Shown here: positions 40,232 to 48,689 of the stretch, one piece after another
How positions within the stretch are numbered: position 1 is the first letter of the stretch
How the letters are laid out: the number at the start of each line of letters is the position of its first letter
DNA from: CAKSHP01 sp045636325
GTDB taxonomy: Bacteria > Bacillota > Clostridia > UBA1381 > UMGS1253
Assembly: GCA_045636325.1 (NCBI GenBank)
Contig: JAZTXH010000001.1
Span: forward strand, 1 to 64,000
DNA: 64,000 nt
Direction of reading: 5' to 3'
Program-made: the position numbers and the translations under genes
Notes under the pieces: generated by a model
The model's database searches: none
Seen by the model: the letters and a program-made list of their open reading frames with translations, nothing else
What the model was told of the DNA's origin: nothing

Positions 40232-43117
40232 TTATTTGCTTTCAGTAACATAAATAACTATAAGCTTTAAGTCATTTGCATAAGCGTGTGCAAATGCAAT
40301 GCTTGCAGTATTGTTTTCCACATCTGCATAAGAAACTATAGACTCCCACATAGTAGTTTCAACAACAGTTGAACTGCTCTTTTTTATAACTCTGTAAACA
40401 TTTGTTGAAGGTGTCTTTGCATATCCTTCCTTAGCTGAATCATCAAGAGAATACGATGCAGGAGTAACAACCTCTCCTTCTTCGTTGGTTGCCTCTTCTG
40501 TATAAATAACTTCTGCGGGTGCAATCAGGATAATTTCATCGCTCTTTGATGCAACCGTACCCATAATTGTTTTGAATTTATAGTCGCCGTTATAAAGCGC
40601 TTCATCGTGCTTTGATTCATAAACAATCTCGTTGTGGTCCACTTCAAATTTCACATCATTTATGTGTCCATCACCATTAAAGCCAAATCTTACAATATCG
40701 CCTGCTTCAATATTTTCAAACTTGCTTGAATTATCTTCCGTTTCATAACTATTCAATATACCTTCTTCGTAAACAGAAATTGTATAGCAGATTTCTTCTG
40801 TCAATGAGTTGATTGCAATTGCCTTATCTTTTACAATTGAAACCTTTGTATCGCTTGTTACAGGACTTGATGTGTCTGCACCATAAACTACAAGTACTGA
40901 TGCCGTACCGGAAGCATTTATATCATATGCTTCCACCTCATATTCGCTGCCTTTTTTTAGGTTTGAATAGCCTGTATATCTTTTGTATTCAGAATCTTTA
41001 TTTCTGTCAGTTGGAACAATGATTATCTTTGTAGAGCTGCTTGCAAATATTTCGTTACCGAAATTACCTGAACCATTATAAAGCAACTTCTTAACCGGCA
41101 CACCCATAACAACTGCTCCGCTGTCAGTATTCGTTCCGATTTCTACATCTCCGTCTTTATCGGCTTTAACAGTTGTAATATTTGAAATCTGGCCGCTTGA
41201 GTTTTTAATAAATCTTACAAGCTGAGAACAATCTGCATTTGAAACAGAGTCGGACTTATTCGCCGTTATAAGTGATGCACTGCCTTCAAGTGCTGAAAGA
41301 GCGGCTGAAGCATCGGTATAGTTTTTGCCATTAATTTTAACCTTTTCTGCAAGCTTTGTTTTTGTGGGAACAGAAGGAGAGCCGGAAAGTGCTACAAGCT
41401 TAACTGTTGCAACATCACCGCTACTGCCGGTAAGTCCACCGATTGTAATATATCCGTAATTACCTGTTTGTTCAGCTGTTATTTTAACTGCTGCAATTCT
41501 TCCCAAATGGTCAAGATAATACATTCCTACAGAACCCACCTCAAGAGTTGCCTTTCCTGAATCAACAACTTGCTTAAACTCTTTTGTAAGCTCATAATCT
41601 TTACGTGCAATAGTATATATATGCCTGCCTTCACTCAAGCTTGTAATCTGTCCTGCAACAGTATTTGAACTTGATACATAACAGTTATACACACTTCCGT
41701 CAAGACTTGAAGCAACAGATAAAACGTTCATTGCTTTCAAAGACTCTGTCTTAACAGATGCACCTGTTTTTGCATTCTTGATAGTTATTGTTGTATCTTC
41801 ATCATTAGGGTCAAGTCTTATGCTTTTTCCTGAATTATAATAATCATATATTATGTAGTTATTTGATGAAATTGAGTCATTTGTAACAGGAACATTTTTT
41901 ACAACATAAACCTCAAAATCTTCAACGAACACTGCATCATATGACGCATCGCCGTCAGAGTCTAAAAGTCTTATGCTGCCATATATAAAATCTTCGCTTT
42001 CAGGATTTAACCATCTTGACAGATTTCTTTCATCAGCATCACCTGAAGATTTATAATCATAAACCATACCATTATAAATAAGCTGTGCATTTTCTGAAAT
42101 TTGAGCATGCTTTGTGGAGTGGTCAGTTTCTTTATTAATCCAGTATTCCAATTTGAAATCATCATAAGTTTCTATATTCTCAAAATTAATATTAAGCTCC
42201 ATATTTTTTGTAGAACTCATCTCTACAGAAACAAGCTCTAATACTTCTTTTTCTTCGTTAATTCTGTAGTAACCTGAAATATAATAGCCAATATAAGATT
42301 TAAGTGTTGCAGAACTCATAACATTTCCGTAAGAAATAACAAGATTTTCTGTTCCGCGCTGCAGAAGAATTTCACCCTTTTTAACATCATTATTTTCAGA
42401 ATTAATTGTTGTTTCACCGTCTACATTTGTTATCATGTAATTTTTAAAACGCACAACCCTAAGCTTATCGTTCAAAAGAGTTTTCTTGGTTGTAACACTC
42501 TGTCCCGAGTTTGATTTCTCAATAAGCTCAATCTCAAGTGCATTATAAACTATCTGTGCAACAATACCTCTCGATGCCGGAGAATCTGTAGGCGACAAAC
42601 TTGCATTTTTCATAAGACCGATATCATTTGCAACCTTTAAATATCCACCGGGCCATCCGCCGTTTTCAATAGCAGAATCGCCATAACCAAGCGTACACAC
42701 AACCATCTTTATCGCCTGCTCAAATGTAACAGGTGAATCAGGTGCAAAGGTGCCGTCTCCCATACCTGCAATAATCCCCTGGTCATATGCGAATCTTACA
42801 TATCCGCTGCCCCAGTGATTAGAGCCGTCTTCATTTAGCATATCGCTAAAAACACTGCCTGCATCAAGGCCACCCACAAAACTTTCCATATTGAGTGCTC
42901 TTGTCATGACTGCAGCAAATTCAGCTCTTGTAATCGTATTATCCGGTCTGAAAAGGCTATCCTCATATCCGGCAAGAAGTTTAAAAGAAACCAAAGACGA
43001 TATGGCCTTTGAATACTTATGCTCTTCGCTCACATCATCAAATGCACCAACACTGACAGCTGACAATAAAATAACAACTGCCATTATAAGCGCAAATACA
43101 TTTTTGAAATTTTTCAT
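40232..43117 (-). CDS. Large S-layer-homology (SLH) surface protein
   Basis: 961 aa. A signal peptide (residues 1-25, ending VSVGAFDD) is followed by three SLH domains (~25-190) with GYEDSLFRPDNTITRAEFAAVM (key ITRAEF), GMGDGTFAPDSPVT and a weaker third copy. SLH domains hold proteins to pyruvylated wall polymers. The remaining ~770 residues are rich in Ser, Thr, Val and Asp and look beta-structured. I find no catalytic motif. It could be a major S-layer or adhesin-like protein. AAGGAGG precedes the start and the promoter is near consensus. Confidence 0.88.
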   Translation of the reverse strand: MKNFKNVFALIMAVVILLSAVSVGAFDDVSEEHKYSKAISSLVSFKLLAGYEDSLFRPDNTITRAEFAAVMTRALNMESFVGGLDAGSVFSDMLNEDGSNHWGSGYVRFAYDQGIIAGMGDGTFAPDSPVTFEQAIKMVVCTLGYGDSAIENGGWPGGYLKVANDIGLMKNASLSPTDSPASRGIVAQIVYNALEIELIEKSNSGQSVTTKKTLLNDKLRVVRFKNYMITNVDGETTINSENNDVKKGEILLQRGTENLVISYGNVMSSATLKSYIGYYISGYYRINEEKEVLELVSVEMSSTKNMELNINFENIETYDDFKLEYWINKETDHSTKHAQISENAQLIYNGMVYDYKSSGDADERNLSRWLNPESEDFIYGSIRLLDSDGDASYDAVFVEDFEVYVVKNVPVTNDSISSNNYIIYDYYNSGKSIRLDPNDEDTTITIKNAKTGASVKTESLKAMNVLSVASSLDGSVYNCYVSSSNTVAGQITSLSEGRHIYTIARKDYELTKEFKQVVDSGKATLEVGSVGMYYLDHLGRIAAVKITAEQTGNYGYITIGGLTGSSGDVATVKLVALSGSPSVPTKTKLAEKVKINGKNYTDASAALSALEGSASLITANKSDSVSNADCSQLVRFIKNSSGQISNITTVKADKDGDVEIGTNTDSGAVVMGVPVKKLLYNGSGNFGNEIFASSSTKIIIVPTDRNKDSEYKRYTGYSNLKKGSEYEVEAYDINASGTASVLVVYGADTSSPVTSDTKVSIVKDKAIAINSLTEEICYTISVYEEGILNSYETEDNSSKFENIEAGDIVRFGFNGDGHINDVKFEVDHNEIVYESKHDEALYNGDYKFKTIMGTVASKSDEIILIAPAEVIYTEEATNEEGEVVTPASYSLDDSAKEGYAKTPSTNVYRVIKKSSSTVVETTMWESIVSYADVENNTASIAFAHAYANDLKLIVIYVTESK

Positions 43118-43167
43118 AACCTTATACCTCCTTAGAATTTTTCATATGTATAAATTGCGATAATATT

Positions 43168-43196
43168 ACTATATCACGATTATTCAACCCCGTCAA
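43168..43196 (-). promoter_or_regulatory. sigma-A promoter of the large SLH gene
   Basis: Minus-strand TTGACG (43191-43196), 17 bp, TATAGT (43168-43173). It is about 50 nt upstream of the start codon. Confidence 0.8.
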
Positions 43197-43357
43197 TAAC
43201 ACTTTCTTTATTAATACATTACAATTCGGATACAAAAAGCGGGTTTTTTCAACTTTTTAAATGTGTAAATAGTTTTATAAGCAAGAGCCATTTACATTTG
43301 TGTGCACTTTAACCAAAAACAAACAGACAAATTCTATATTCAAAAGGCAAAAAACAT

Positions 43358-43386
43358 TTGACAACCAATGAGAAAAGGTATACAAT
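43358..43386 (+). promoter_or_regulatory. sigma-A promoter of the Ser-Gly SLH operon
   Basis: TTGACA (43358-43363), 17 bp, TACAAT (43381-43386), about 85 nt before the SLH start codon. Confidence 0.85.
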
Positions 43387-43470
43387 ATAAGATAGAATAT
43401 TTATAGTTGTGGTTTTGTCGCCCAATTGTATAAATATACAAAAATATTTATTTTACGGAGGTACCTCAAA

Positions 43471-44571
43471 ATGAAAAAATTAATTTGCAGTATCGCTTGT
43501 CTATGTATGATATTATCGGTAATGTCTTTCGGTGTAAGCGCCGCTACTTTTACGGATATGCCTGATAACTGGTCTACAGAAGCTTTGGAAAAAGCAGTTG
43601 ACAACGGTCTTTTAACAGGTTATGACGACAACACTATCAGACCCTCTGATAATGTTACACGCTCTCAGATGGCAACCATAATGGTTCGTGCTTTCGGAGC
43701 AACAAAAGAAGCTGATATTTCTGAATTTGCAGATGTTAAAACAAACGCATGGTATTATACATATATGGCAGCAGCTGTTGAAATGGGAATTTTCAAAGGT
43801 GACGGTGCAAACCTTAATCCTGAAAACAATATAACCCGTCAGGAAGCTTTTGTTGTTTTGGCAAGAGCATTTTCTTTAGAAAACGGAACAGAATCTGCTA
43901 TTCGCAGCTTCAATGATAATGCCTCAGTAGCTGACTGGGCAGTTCCTTGTGTTGCAGCAATCGTATCAAACGGATACGCAAAAGGTGATACAGAAGGCAA
44001 CTTAAACCCCGCAAATAATATTACACGTGCTGAATTTGCAGTGCTTATGAATAATATTGTAAAACAGTATATCACAAAATCCGGCACATACACAGCAGAT
44101 GATATTGCTGAGGGCAATATTCTTGTTCGTGCAAACAATGTTGTAATCAAAAACTCTGAAATTACAGGAAACCTTATTATAGGTGACAGCGTTGAAAATG
44201 GTTCTATAACACTTGATTCCACAGTTGTTAAAGGCTATGTTATAAACGACGAAAACGCTGTAAAGGTTGTTGCAAAAAATACTTCTGCTCCTAATTTCTA
44301 TATTCCTAGTAGCGGGAACAACACAGATGATACCAACAGCTCAGGTTCAGGTTCCAGTTCTGGTTCAGGTTCAGGCTCCGGTTCTGGTTCAGGTTCCGGC
44401 TCCGGTTCTGGTTCAGGTTCTGGTTCAGGTTCTGGTTCAGGTTCTGGTTCAGGTTCTGGTTCAGGTTCAGGCTCCGGTTCTGGCTCCGGTTCTGGCTCCG
44501 GTTCTGGTTCTGGCTCAGGTTCAGGTTCCGGCTCCGGTTCTGGCGGCATCGAAGATGGTGGCGAATTCTAA
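43471..44571 (+). CDS. SLH surface protein with Ser-Gly dipeptide repeat tail
   Basis: 366 aa. A signal peptide (to about residue 24, VSAA) is followed by three complete SLH domains (residues ~25-205) with VTRSQMATIM, ITRQEAFVVL and ITRAEFAVLM. A ~75-aa segment (YTADDIAEGNILVRANN..) with repeated short beta-like turns follows, then about 34 Ser-Gly dipeptides, then GGIEDGGEF at the C-terminus. The start is the ATG at 43471 with GGAGG upstream. The gap to the HPr-kinase-like gene is 26 nt with no terminator, so the four genes should be one operon. The tail may be a flexible stalk or a target for serine modification (inference). Confidence 0.88.
   Translation: MKKLICSIACLCMILSVMSFGVSAATFTDMPDNWSTEALEKAVDNGLLTGYDDNTIRPSDNVTRSQMATIMVRAFGATKEADISEFADVKTNAWYYTYMAAAVEMGIFKGDGANLNPENNITRQEAFVVLARAFSLENGTESAIRSFNDNASVADWAVPCVAAIVSNGYAKGDTEGNLNPANNITRAEFAVLMNNIVKQYITKSGTYTADDIAEGNILVRANNVVIKNSEITGNLIIGDSVENGSITLDSTVVKGYVINDENAVKVVAKNTSAPNFYIPSSGNNTDDTNSSGSGSSSGSGSGSGSGSGSGSGSGSGSGSGSGSGSGSGSGSGSGSGSGSGSGSGSGSGSGSGSGSGSGGIEDGGEF
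44338..44546 (+). repeat. Hexanucleotide-based (Ser-Gly)n coding repeat
   Basis: About 34 tandem hexamers of the form TCN-GGY (GGTTCA, GGTTCT, GGTTCC, GGCTCC). Third positions vary, but every unit still codes Ser-Gly, which suggests selection on protein. The array is open in several frames and on both strands, giving artificial Glu-Pro and Val-Gln ORFs. Such arrays change length easily by slippage. Confidence 0.9.
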
Positions 44572-44597
44572 TAAAACTGTTTAAGGAAATTTTTTCT

Positions 44598-45314
44598 ATG
44601 AAAAGATATGGCATCACCGGTTTAACAGTTGACATTAACTTTAAGGGCGGACTGTTGAATACGCGTGCAAAAAAATACCAAATTGAATATTCAGATGCTG
44701 AAACGGCAGACATCACCATTGATATTGACCCTGAACTTATTCAGAAAAGAGTTGATGCAAATTCATCAAAGACTCTTGGTTATGGTGATTATGAATATGT
44801 TATGACCGGTGCTAAGTTTTATCGCAGCTTGCTTGATTTCAACGGATTTATGATTCATTCATCTGCTGTTGTTTTAGACTCAAAGGCATATTTGTTTTCC
44901 GCCCCGAGCGGCACGGGTAAATCAACCCATACAGGTCTTTGGCTGAAGCATTTTGAAGGCAGAGATATTTATATTATCAATGACGATAAACCAGCGTTGC
45001 GACTTGCAGAGGATGACAATTTTTATGTATACGGCACTCCGTGGAGCGGTAAAACCGATAAAAATGCAAATGCACGTGTTCCCCTTCAGGGAATATGCTT
45101 TATTGAACGAAGTGAAGAAAACCGTATTCGTAAAATTAACAGTCTGGAAGCTGTAAACAAGCTTATGTGGCAAACAATCCGGCCTCTTGACACAGTTAGT
45201 CTTGATAAGCTTTTATCACTGTTTGATAAGCTTATCGAAAAAACAGATATGTATCTTATGGGTTGCAAAATAGACGAAGCGGCAGTAGAGCTTGCTTATA
45301 ATGCTATGAAATAA
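44598..45314 (+). CDS. HPr-kinase/phosphorylase-like P-loop protein (ScmC/lasso-kinase type)
   Basis: 238 aa. It resembles the C-terminal catalytic half of HprK: FNGFMIHSSAVVLDSKAYLFSA, P-loop APSGTGKST (residues ~102-110), the acidic IINDDKPALR region and GTPWSGKTD. It lacks the N-terminal regulatory domain of true HprK. Such short homologues occur in RiPP clusters (lasso-peptide kinases, SynChlorMet ScmC), where they phosphorylate a serine of a peptide. Here the upstream gene encodes a protein with many serines in a Ser-Gly tail. AAGGAA lies upstream of the ATG at 44598. Confidence 0.78.
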   Translation: MKRYGITGLTVDINFKGGLLNTRAKKYQIEYSDAETADITIDIDPELIQKRVDANSSKTLGYGDYEYVMTGAKFYRSLLDFNGFMIHSSAVVLDSKAYLFSAPSGTGKSTHTGLWLKHFEGRDIYIINDDKPALRLAEDDNFYVYGTPWSGKTDKNANARVPLQGICFIERSEENRIRKINSLEAVNKLMWQTIRPLDTVSLDKLLSLFDKLIEKTDMYLMGCKIDEAAVELAYNAMK

Positions 45315-45347
45315 TCTGTATAAATATTTACCTAAGGAGACTTGGAA

Positions 45348-45614
45348 ATGAAAATCAAAGAAGGCTTTATATTAAAAAAGGTAGCAGGAAATAATGTTGT
45401 TATAGGTGTGGGCAAAACAATGAAGACTTTTAACGGCATGATAAATCTTTCTGAATCTGCTGCATTTCTTTTTGAACATTTAAATGAAGATACAACTGCT
45501 AATGCACTTTGCGATGCATTGTGTGAAGAGTATGATGTTGACCGTGGCACTGCCCTTACTGATATAAATGCATTTTTAGACAAGCTCCGCTCCGTAAATA
45601 TTTTAGAGGAGTAG
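45348..45614 (+). CDS. PqqD-family peptide-binding protein
   Basis: 88 aa with the PqqD fold: FILKKVAGNNVVIGVGK, NGMINLSESAAFLFEHL and DVDRGTALTDINAFLDKL. PqqD proteins (RiPP recognition elements) bind leader peptides and bring them to a modifying enzyme. Here the partner may be the HPr-kinase-like protein, since no radical-SAM gene or short precursor is adjacent. The ATG at 45348 follows AAGGAG by 8 nt. The stop is 5 nt before the peptidase gene. Confidence 0.85.
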   Translation: MKIKEGFILKKVAGNNVVIGVGKTMKTFNGMINLSESAAFLFEHLNEDTTANALCDALCEEYDVDRGTALTDINAFLDKLRSVNILEE

Positions 45615-45619
45615 GTTTT

Positions 45620-46084
45620 ATGGAGTCAGATAGCAAACCAACCTTTAAGGATTTCATTTTGGTTCTTAAAGATGCTGTGCAAAACGGCGAAACAGTAAAT
45701 TTTATACCTAATGGAAAAAGTATGCTGCCTACCATACTTCCCGGAATTGATACGGTATCTGTATGTTCACCGGATAATTTAAAAAAGTATGACATTATTC
45801 TGTATCGCAGAAAAAACGGTAAAATTGTGCTACACAGAATTGTGATTACACATAAGGATTATTATGTTTTATGCGGAGATAATCAGTTTCAACTGGAATA
45901 TCCTATAGTAAAAGAGCAAATAATAGGCAAGCTAAGCCAAATAACAAAAAGGAATAAAGCAATAAATCTTGAATCTCCCGGATTTCTTTATAAGCTTTAT
46001 GTCTGCATATGGGATTTAAGACTGATTTTGGATAAAGCTCTTTACCATATTATAAAGCTAAAAAAGTTTTTAATGAAAAAATAA
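45620..46084 (+). CDS. S24/S26-family signal peptidase-like protein
   Basis: 154 aa. The catalytic Ser34 is in NGKSMLPTI. The second motif is IVLHRIV, with His72 in the position where ER-type/SipW peptidases have the general base. CGDNQ is the third motif. There is no N-terminal membrane helix. A hydrophobic stretch near residues 125-140 may anchor it. Similar S24/S26 proteins accompany HprK-like and PqqD genes in RiPP clusters and are thought to cut leader peptides. It is the last gene of the SLH-kinase-PqqD unit. Confidence 0.8.
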   Translation: MESDSKPTFKDFILVLKDAVQNGETVNFIPNGKSMLPTILPGIDTVSVCSPDNLKKYDIILYRRKNGKIVLHRIVITHKDYYVLCGDNQFQLEYPIVKEQIIGKLSQITKRNKAINLESPGFLYKLYVCIWDLRLILDKALYHIIKLKKFLMKK

Positions 46085-46151
46085 AAAAGTCGCCTTTGGC
46101 AACCGATGTTTTCTTTGCTCACACTTTTAAAGGCAGCCTTTTATGGTATTT

Positions 46152-46181
46152 GGAAATTACAACTTAAAAGAAGTAATTTCC
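46152..46181 (+). terminator. Perfect 9-bp hairpin after the S26 peptidase gene
   Basis: GGAAATTAC (46152-46160) pairs with GTAATTTCC (46173-46181). No T run follows, so it may protect the mRNA end or act together with the next hairpin. Confidence 0.45.
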
Positions 46182-46194
46182 TGCATATTAAAAA

Positions 46195-46241
46195 CAAAAC
46201 GGCACATCACGTTAAAAGAAAAGTGATGTGCCGCTTTTTAG
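46195..46241. terminator. Bidirectional terminator, S26 peptidase / tspO
   Basis: CGGCACATCAC (46200-46210) pairs with GTGATGTGCCG (46223-46233). Five T follow on the plus strand, and T-rich sequence follows on the minus strand. It overlaps the tspO stop codon. Confidence 0.88.
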
Positions 46242-46702
46242 TTCAGTATAAAAATTAAAAAATTAAGATATCCTGCAAAGCATACCCATAAAAAATAAGG
46301 TATTTGTAAATATGCTGCAGAGGGGCTTACCTTGAAAAACCTGTAAATCATTACTCCAATTATAAAAAGAAGAAGCAAAAGCCATATAAAACTGAATAAA
46401 TACGCTCTTAAATTAAAGAAAATTATACTCCAGAAAAAGTTAACTATGAGATTCAGAATATATATCCCAAGTGCAGGCCATTTATGCACAGAGTCGCTTT
46501 GATAAACAATCGCGCTTCCTATCCCCATAAGTATATAAAGAATGCTCCATACGATGGGAAATAAAAATCCCGGCGGTGATGCAGGCGGAGTATTTATGCT
46601 TTCATATATATCCATATTCCCCATTGTAAAAAGAGCCGAAAGGCCACCTACTGCCAGAGCAATTATAATACTTATCAGATAAGGTTTAAATCTTTTTATC
46701 AT
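46238..46702 (-). CDS. tspO: TspO/MBR family membrane protein
   Basis: 154 aa, five membrane helices. Family marks are NTPPASPPGFLFPIVWSILYILMGIG (core PPGFLFPIVW..LY), LNLIVNFFWSIIFF and the C-terminal PYFLWVCFAGYLNFLIF. TspO binds porphyrins and other hydrophobic ligands, and its bacterial role relates to tetrapyrrole or stress handling. No heme genes are near. AGGAGGG precedes the start. Confidence 0.92.
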   Translation of the reverse strand: MIKRFKPYLISIIIALAVGGLSALFTMGNMDIYESINTPPASPPGFLFPIVWSILYILMGIGSAIVYQSDSVHKWPALGIYILNLIVNFFWSIIFFNLRAYLFSFIWLLLLLFIIGVMIYRFFKVSPSAAYLQIPYFLWVCFAGYLNFLIFILN

Positions 46703-46782
46703 AAAAATCCCTCCTTTGCCACATTATATGCACTCTTAAAAATTTTTATGTAAAAAGCTTTTTAGACATTCAGTCAAGGCAC

Positions 46783-46819
46783 AAAAAAAGCACATCATTT
46801 TCATATTGTTTTGATGTGC
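46783..46819 (-). terminator. Terminator after malQ
   Basis: Read leftward, GCACATCA pairs with TGATGTGC, and seven T follow. It is placed just past the suspected insertion-sequence remnant. Confidence 0.8.
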
Positions 46820-46885
46820 CCCCCCAAAAAGTTAGACCAAAAATCTAACGATTGGGAGGTCGGTTCATTTTGCCGTACTTTTTTT
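46819..46885 (+). mobile_element. Possible insertion-sequence end (IS3-like) remnant
   Basis: A run of seven C is followed by AAAAAGTTAGACC, an inverted repeat GTTAGA/TCTAAC, and GGGAGGTCGGTTC. From memory this resembles the outer end and transposase leader of IS3-group elements. No transposase or second end is present, and malQ begins close by. The identification is tentative. Confidence 0.3.
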
Positions 46886-46895
46886 GTGTAAAAAT

Positions 46896-48335
46896 TTATC
46901 GGCTTAACCTGCCGTATGTTTCATTAAGCTTTCTGTATTTTTCTTTATTAATTCCGTCAAGCTGGTCTTTTGTTATTCTGAATTGCCAGTTACCGTCTGC
47001 CTTACCTGGAATGTTAAGGCGTGTATCGGATCCGTAACCCAAAAGGTCCTGAATGGGAAGTATAACTGTGTTTGCGTGGCTTGCAAACATCGTTCTTATT
47101 ATACTGTTATAGCCGTTATTCCAGTTATGTAAGTCGTAGCCACAATACGAAAGCATATTTTTTCTCGAATTTTCGTCAAGTTCCCATACATAACCAAGGA
47201 GTGTGTTATTATCGTGAGTGCCGGTATAGGCAACGCAGTTTTCTGAATAGTTATGAGGCTGATGAGTGTTATTATAGTCTCCGAAAAAGCCAAACTGAAA
47301 CACTTTCATGCCAGGGAAACCGCTATATTCTACAAGGGTTTTTACCTCATCGGTTATTTCTCCTAAATCTTCGGCGATAATTTCATTTGAGGGGAATGTG
47401 GATTTTACAGAGTCAATAAAATCTTTTCCCGGCCCCTTGAGCCATTTGCCCTCACGGGCGGTTTTGGCATCATACGGCACACTCCAAAAGGACTCAAGAC
47501 CTCTAAAATGGTCTATTCTTACGACATCAAACATTTTAAACATATTTAAAAGTCTGTCTTTCCACCATGCAAAACCATCCTTTTTCATAACATCCCATTT
47601 ATATAAGGGATTTCCCCAAAGCTGACCGTCAGCTGAAAAATAATCCGGCGGTACCCCTGCAACACAGTTTGGCTTTCCGTCTTCATCAAGGTCAAAAAGA
47701 TTTTTATTTGCCCACACATCACAGCTGTCATAAGAAACGTAGATGGGAATGTCGCCTATGATTTTTATGTTTTTCGAGTTTGCGTAGGCTTTTATATTTG
47801 CCCACTGGATGAAAAATTCATACTGAATAAATTTCCATGCAAATAAAACACTTTCGTCAATATTTTCATTTGTCCACTCGCACCAGAGTTTTTCATCATT
47901 TGCTGCTTTAAGCGCCATAAATGTGCAAAATTTATCAAGCTGGGGATTTTGATTTATAAAATATTCAACCTCATTTTTATAAGTGCATCTTTCAGAAGCT
48001 TTCTTTAATAAATCGTATCTTGTGTGATAAAGCCTTACATATTCGGATGAATACGGAGTTTGTTGGCGGGCAGTGCAGAGCTCTGAGTCTGTTAAAAGTC
48101 CCTTCTCTTTTAACACATTAAGGTCAACAAAATAGGGATTTCCGGCAAATGCTGAATATGATTTGTAAGGTGAATTACATTCATCCACCATTGAAAAGGG
48201 TAGCACCTGCCATAAGGTAAAACCGCAATCGGAAAGAAAATCAATAAAATATTTTGCCTCCTCGCCGAAACTTCCGATGGAATAATCTCCAAAAAGTGAT
48301 GATATGTGCATTAAAACACCGCTGCTTCTTTTCAT
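46896..48335 (-). CDS. malQ: 4-alpha-glucanotransferase (amylomaltase)
   Basis: A 479-aa GH77 enzyme that rearranges alpha-1,4-glucans in maltodextrin and glycogen use. Catalytic residues are the nucleophile Asp in VRIDHFRGLESFW, the acid Glu in IIAEDLGE and the stabiliser Asp in YTGTHDNNT. The N-terminus RSSGVLMHISSLFGDYSIGSFG is typical. GGAGA lies about 12 nt from the ATG at 48335. It stands alone, with no glycogen phosphorylase or sugar transporter alongside. Confidence 0.95.
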   Translation of the reverse strand: MKRSSGVLMHISSLFGDYSIGSFGEEAKYFIDFLSDCGFTLWQVLPFSMVDECNSPYKSYSAFAGNPYFVDLNVLKEKGLLTDSELCTARQQTPYSSEYVRLYHTRYDLLKKASERCTYKNEVEYFINQNPQLDKFCTFMALKAANDEKLWCEWTNENIDESVLFAWKFIQYEFFIQWANIKAYANSKNIKIIGDIPIYVSYDSCDVWANKNLFDLDEDGKPNCVAGVPPDYFSADGQLWGNPLYKWDVMKKDGFAWWKDRLLNMFKMFDVVRIDHFRGLESFWSVPYDAKTAREGKWLKGPGKDFIDSVKSTFPSNEIIAEDLGEITDEVKTLVEYSGFPGMKVFQFGFFGDYNNTHQPHNYSENCVAYTGTHDNNTLLGYVWELDENSRKNMLSYCGYDLHNWNNGYNSIIRTMFASHANTVILPIQDLLGYGSDTRLNIPGKADGNWQFRITKDQLDGINKEKYRKLNETYGRLSR

Positions 48336-48368
48336 AATTATATAAATCTCCTTTTTTAATATGTCTTT

Positions 48369-48397
48369 ATTTTATCACATAATTTAAAAAATAGCAA
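48369..48397 (-). promoter_or_regulatory. sigma-A promoter of malQ
   Basis: Minus-strand TTGCTA (48392-48397), 17 bp, TAAAAT (48369-48374). Confidence 0.65.
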
Positions 48398-48516
48398 ACA
48401 GAATATTCAAATACATTTTTTAATCATGTAAAATACGATTGTGCAAAATACAAAAAACAAAAAATGATACAAAAATTAAACATTTTACGAGTAAGACTGT
48501 CGGCTTTCACTTTGTG

Positions 48517-48565
48517 AGCGGATTAAAACCATTGGTTAACAGGCGCTCATTAATTTTAATATAAT
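48517..48565 (+). promoter_or_regulatory. Hairpin and possible second promoter upstream of ruvA
   Basis: TGAGCG and CGCTCA enclose AACC-ATT-GGTT. TTAACA (48536-48541), 18 bp, TATAAT (48560-48565) could be an additional promoter that the hairpin overlaps. No gene is visible in 48398-48600. Confidence 0.4.
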
Positions 48566-48618
48566 GAAAAAAATTCCTTTTTTTATAAATTATACATATA
48601 AATGTTATCAAAATGAAA

Positions 48619-48647
48619 TTGACCTTTCATATAAATTATAGTATAAT
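48619..48647 (+). promoter_or_regulatory. sigma-A promoter of ruvAB
   Basis: TTGACC (48619-48624), 17 bp, TATAAT (48642-48647). It is about 45 nt before ruvA. Confidence 0.85.
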
Positions 48648-48689
48648 GATAAATAAAGAATTTTATCTTTTTTTGACGGAGGCGGTGTT

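Noticed and set aside
44338..44546. Short regular repeats considered as a CRISPR array or tandem satellite
   Set aside because: The unit is 6 bp with no spacers, and third-codon variation keeps Ser-Gly, so it is a coding repeat.
44298..44549. Minus-strand (Glu-Pro)n ORF and plus-strand (Val-Gln/Pro-Val)n ORF
   Set aside because: Both are shadows of the Ser-Gly hexamer repeat. They have no ribosome site and no non-repeat protein sequence.
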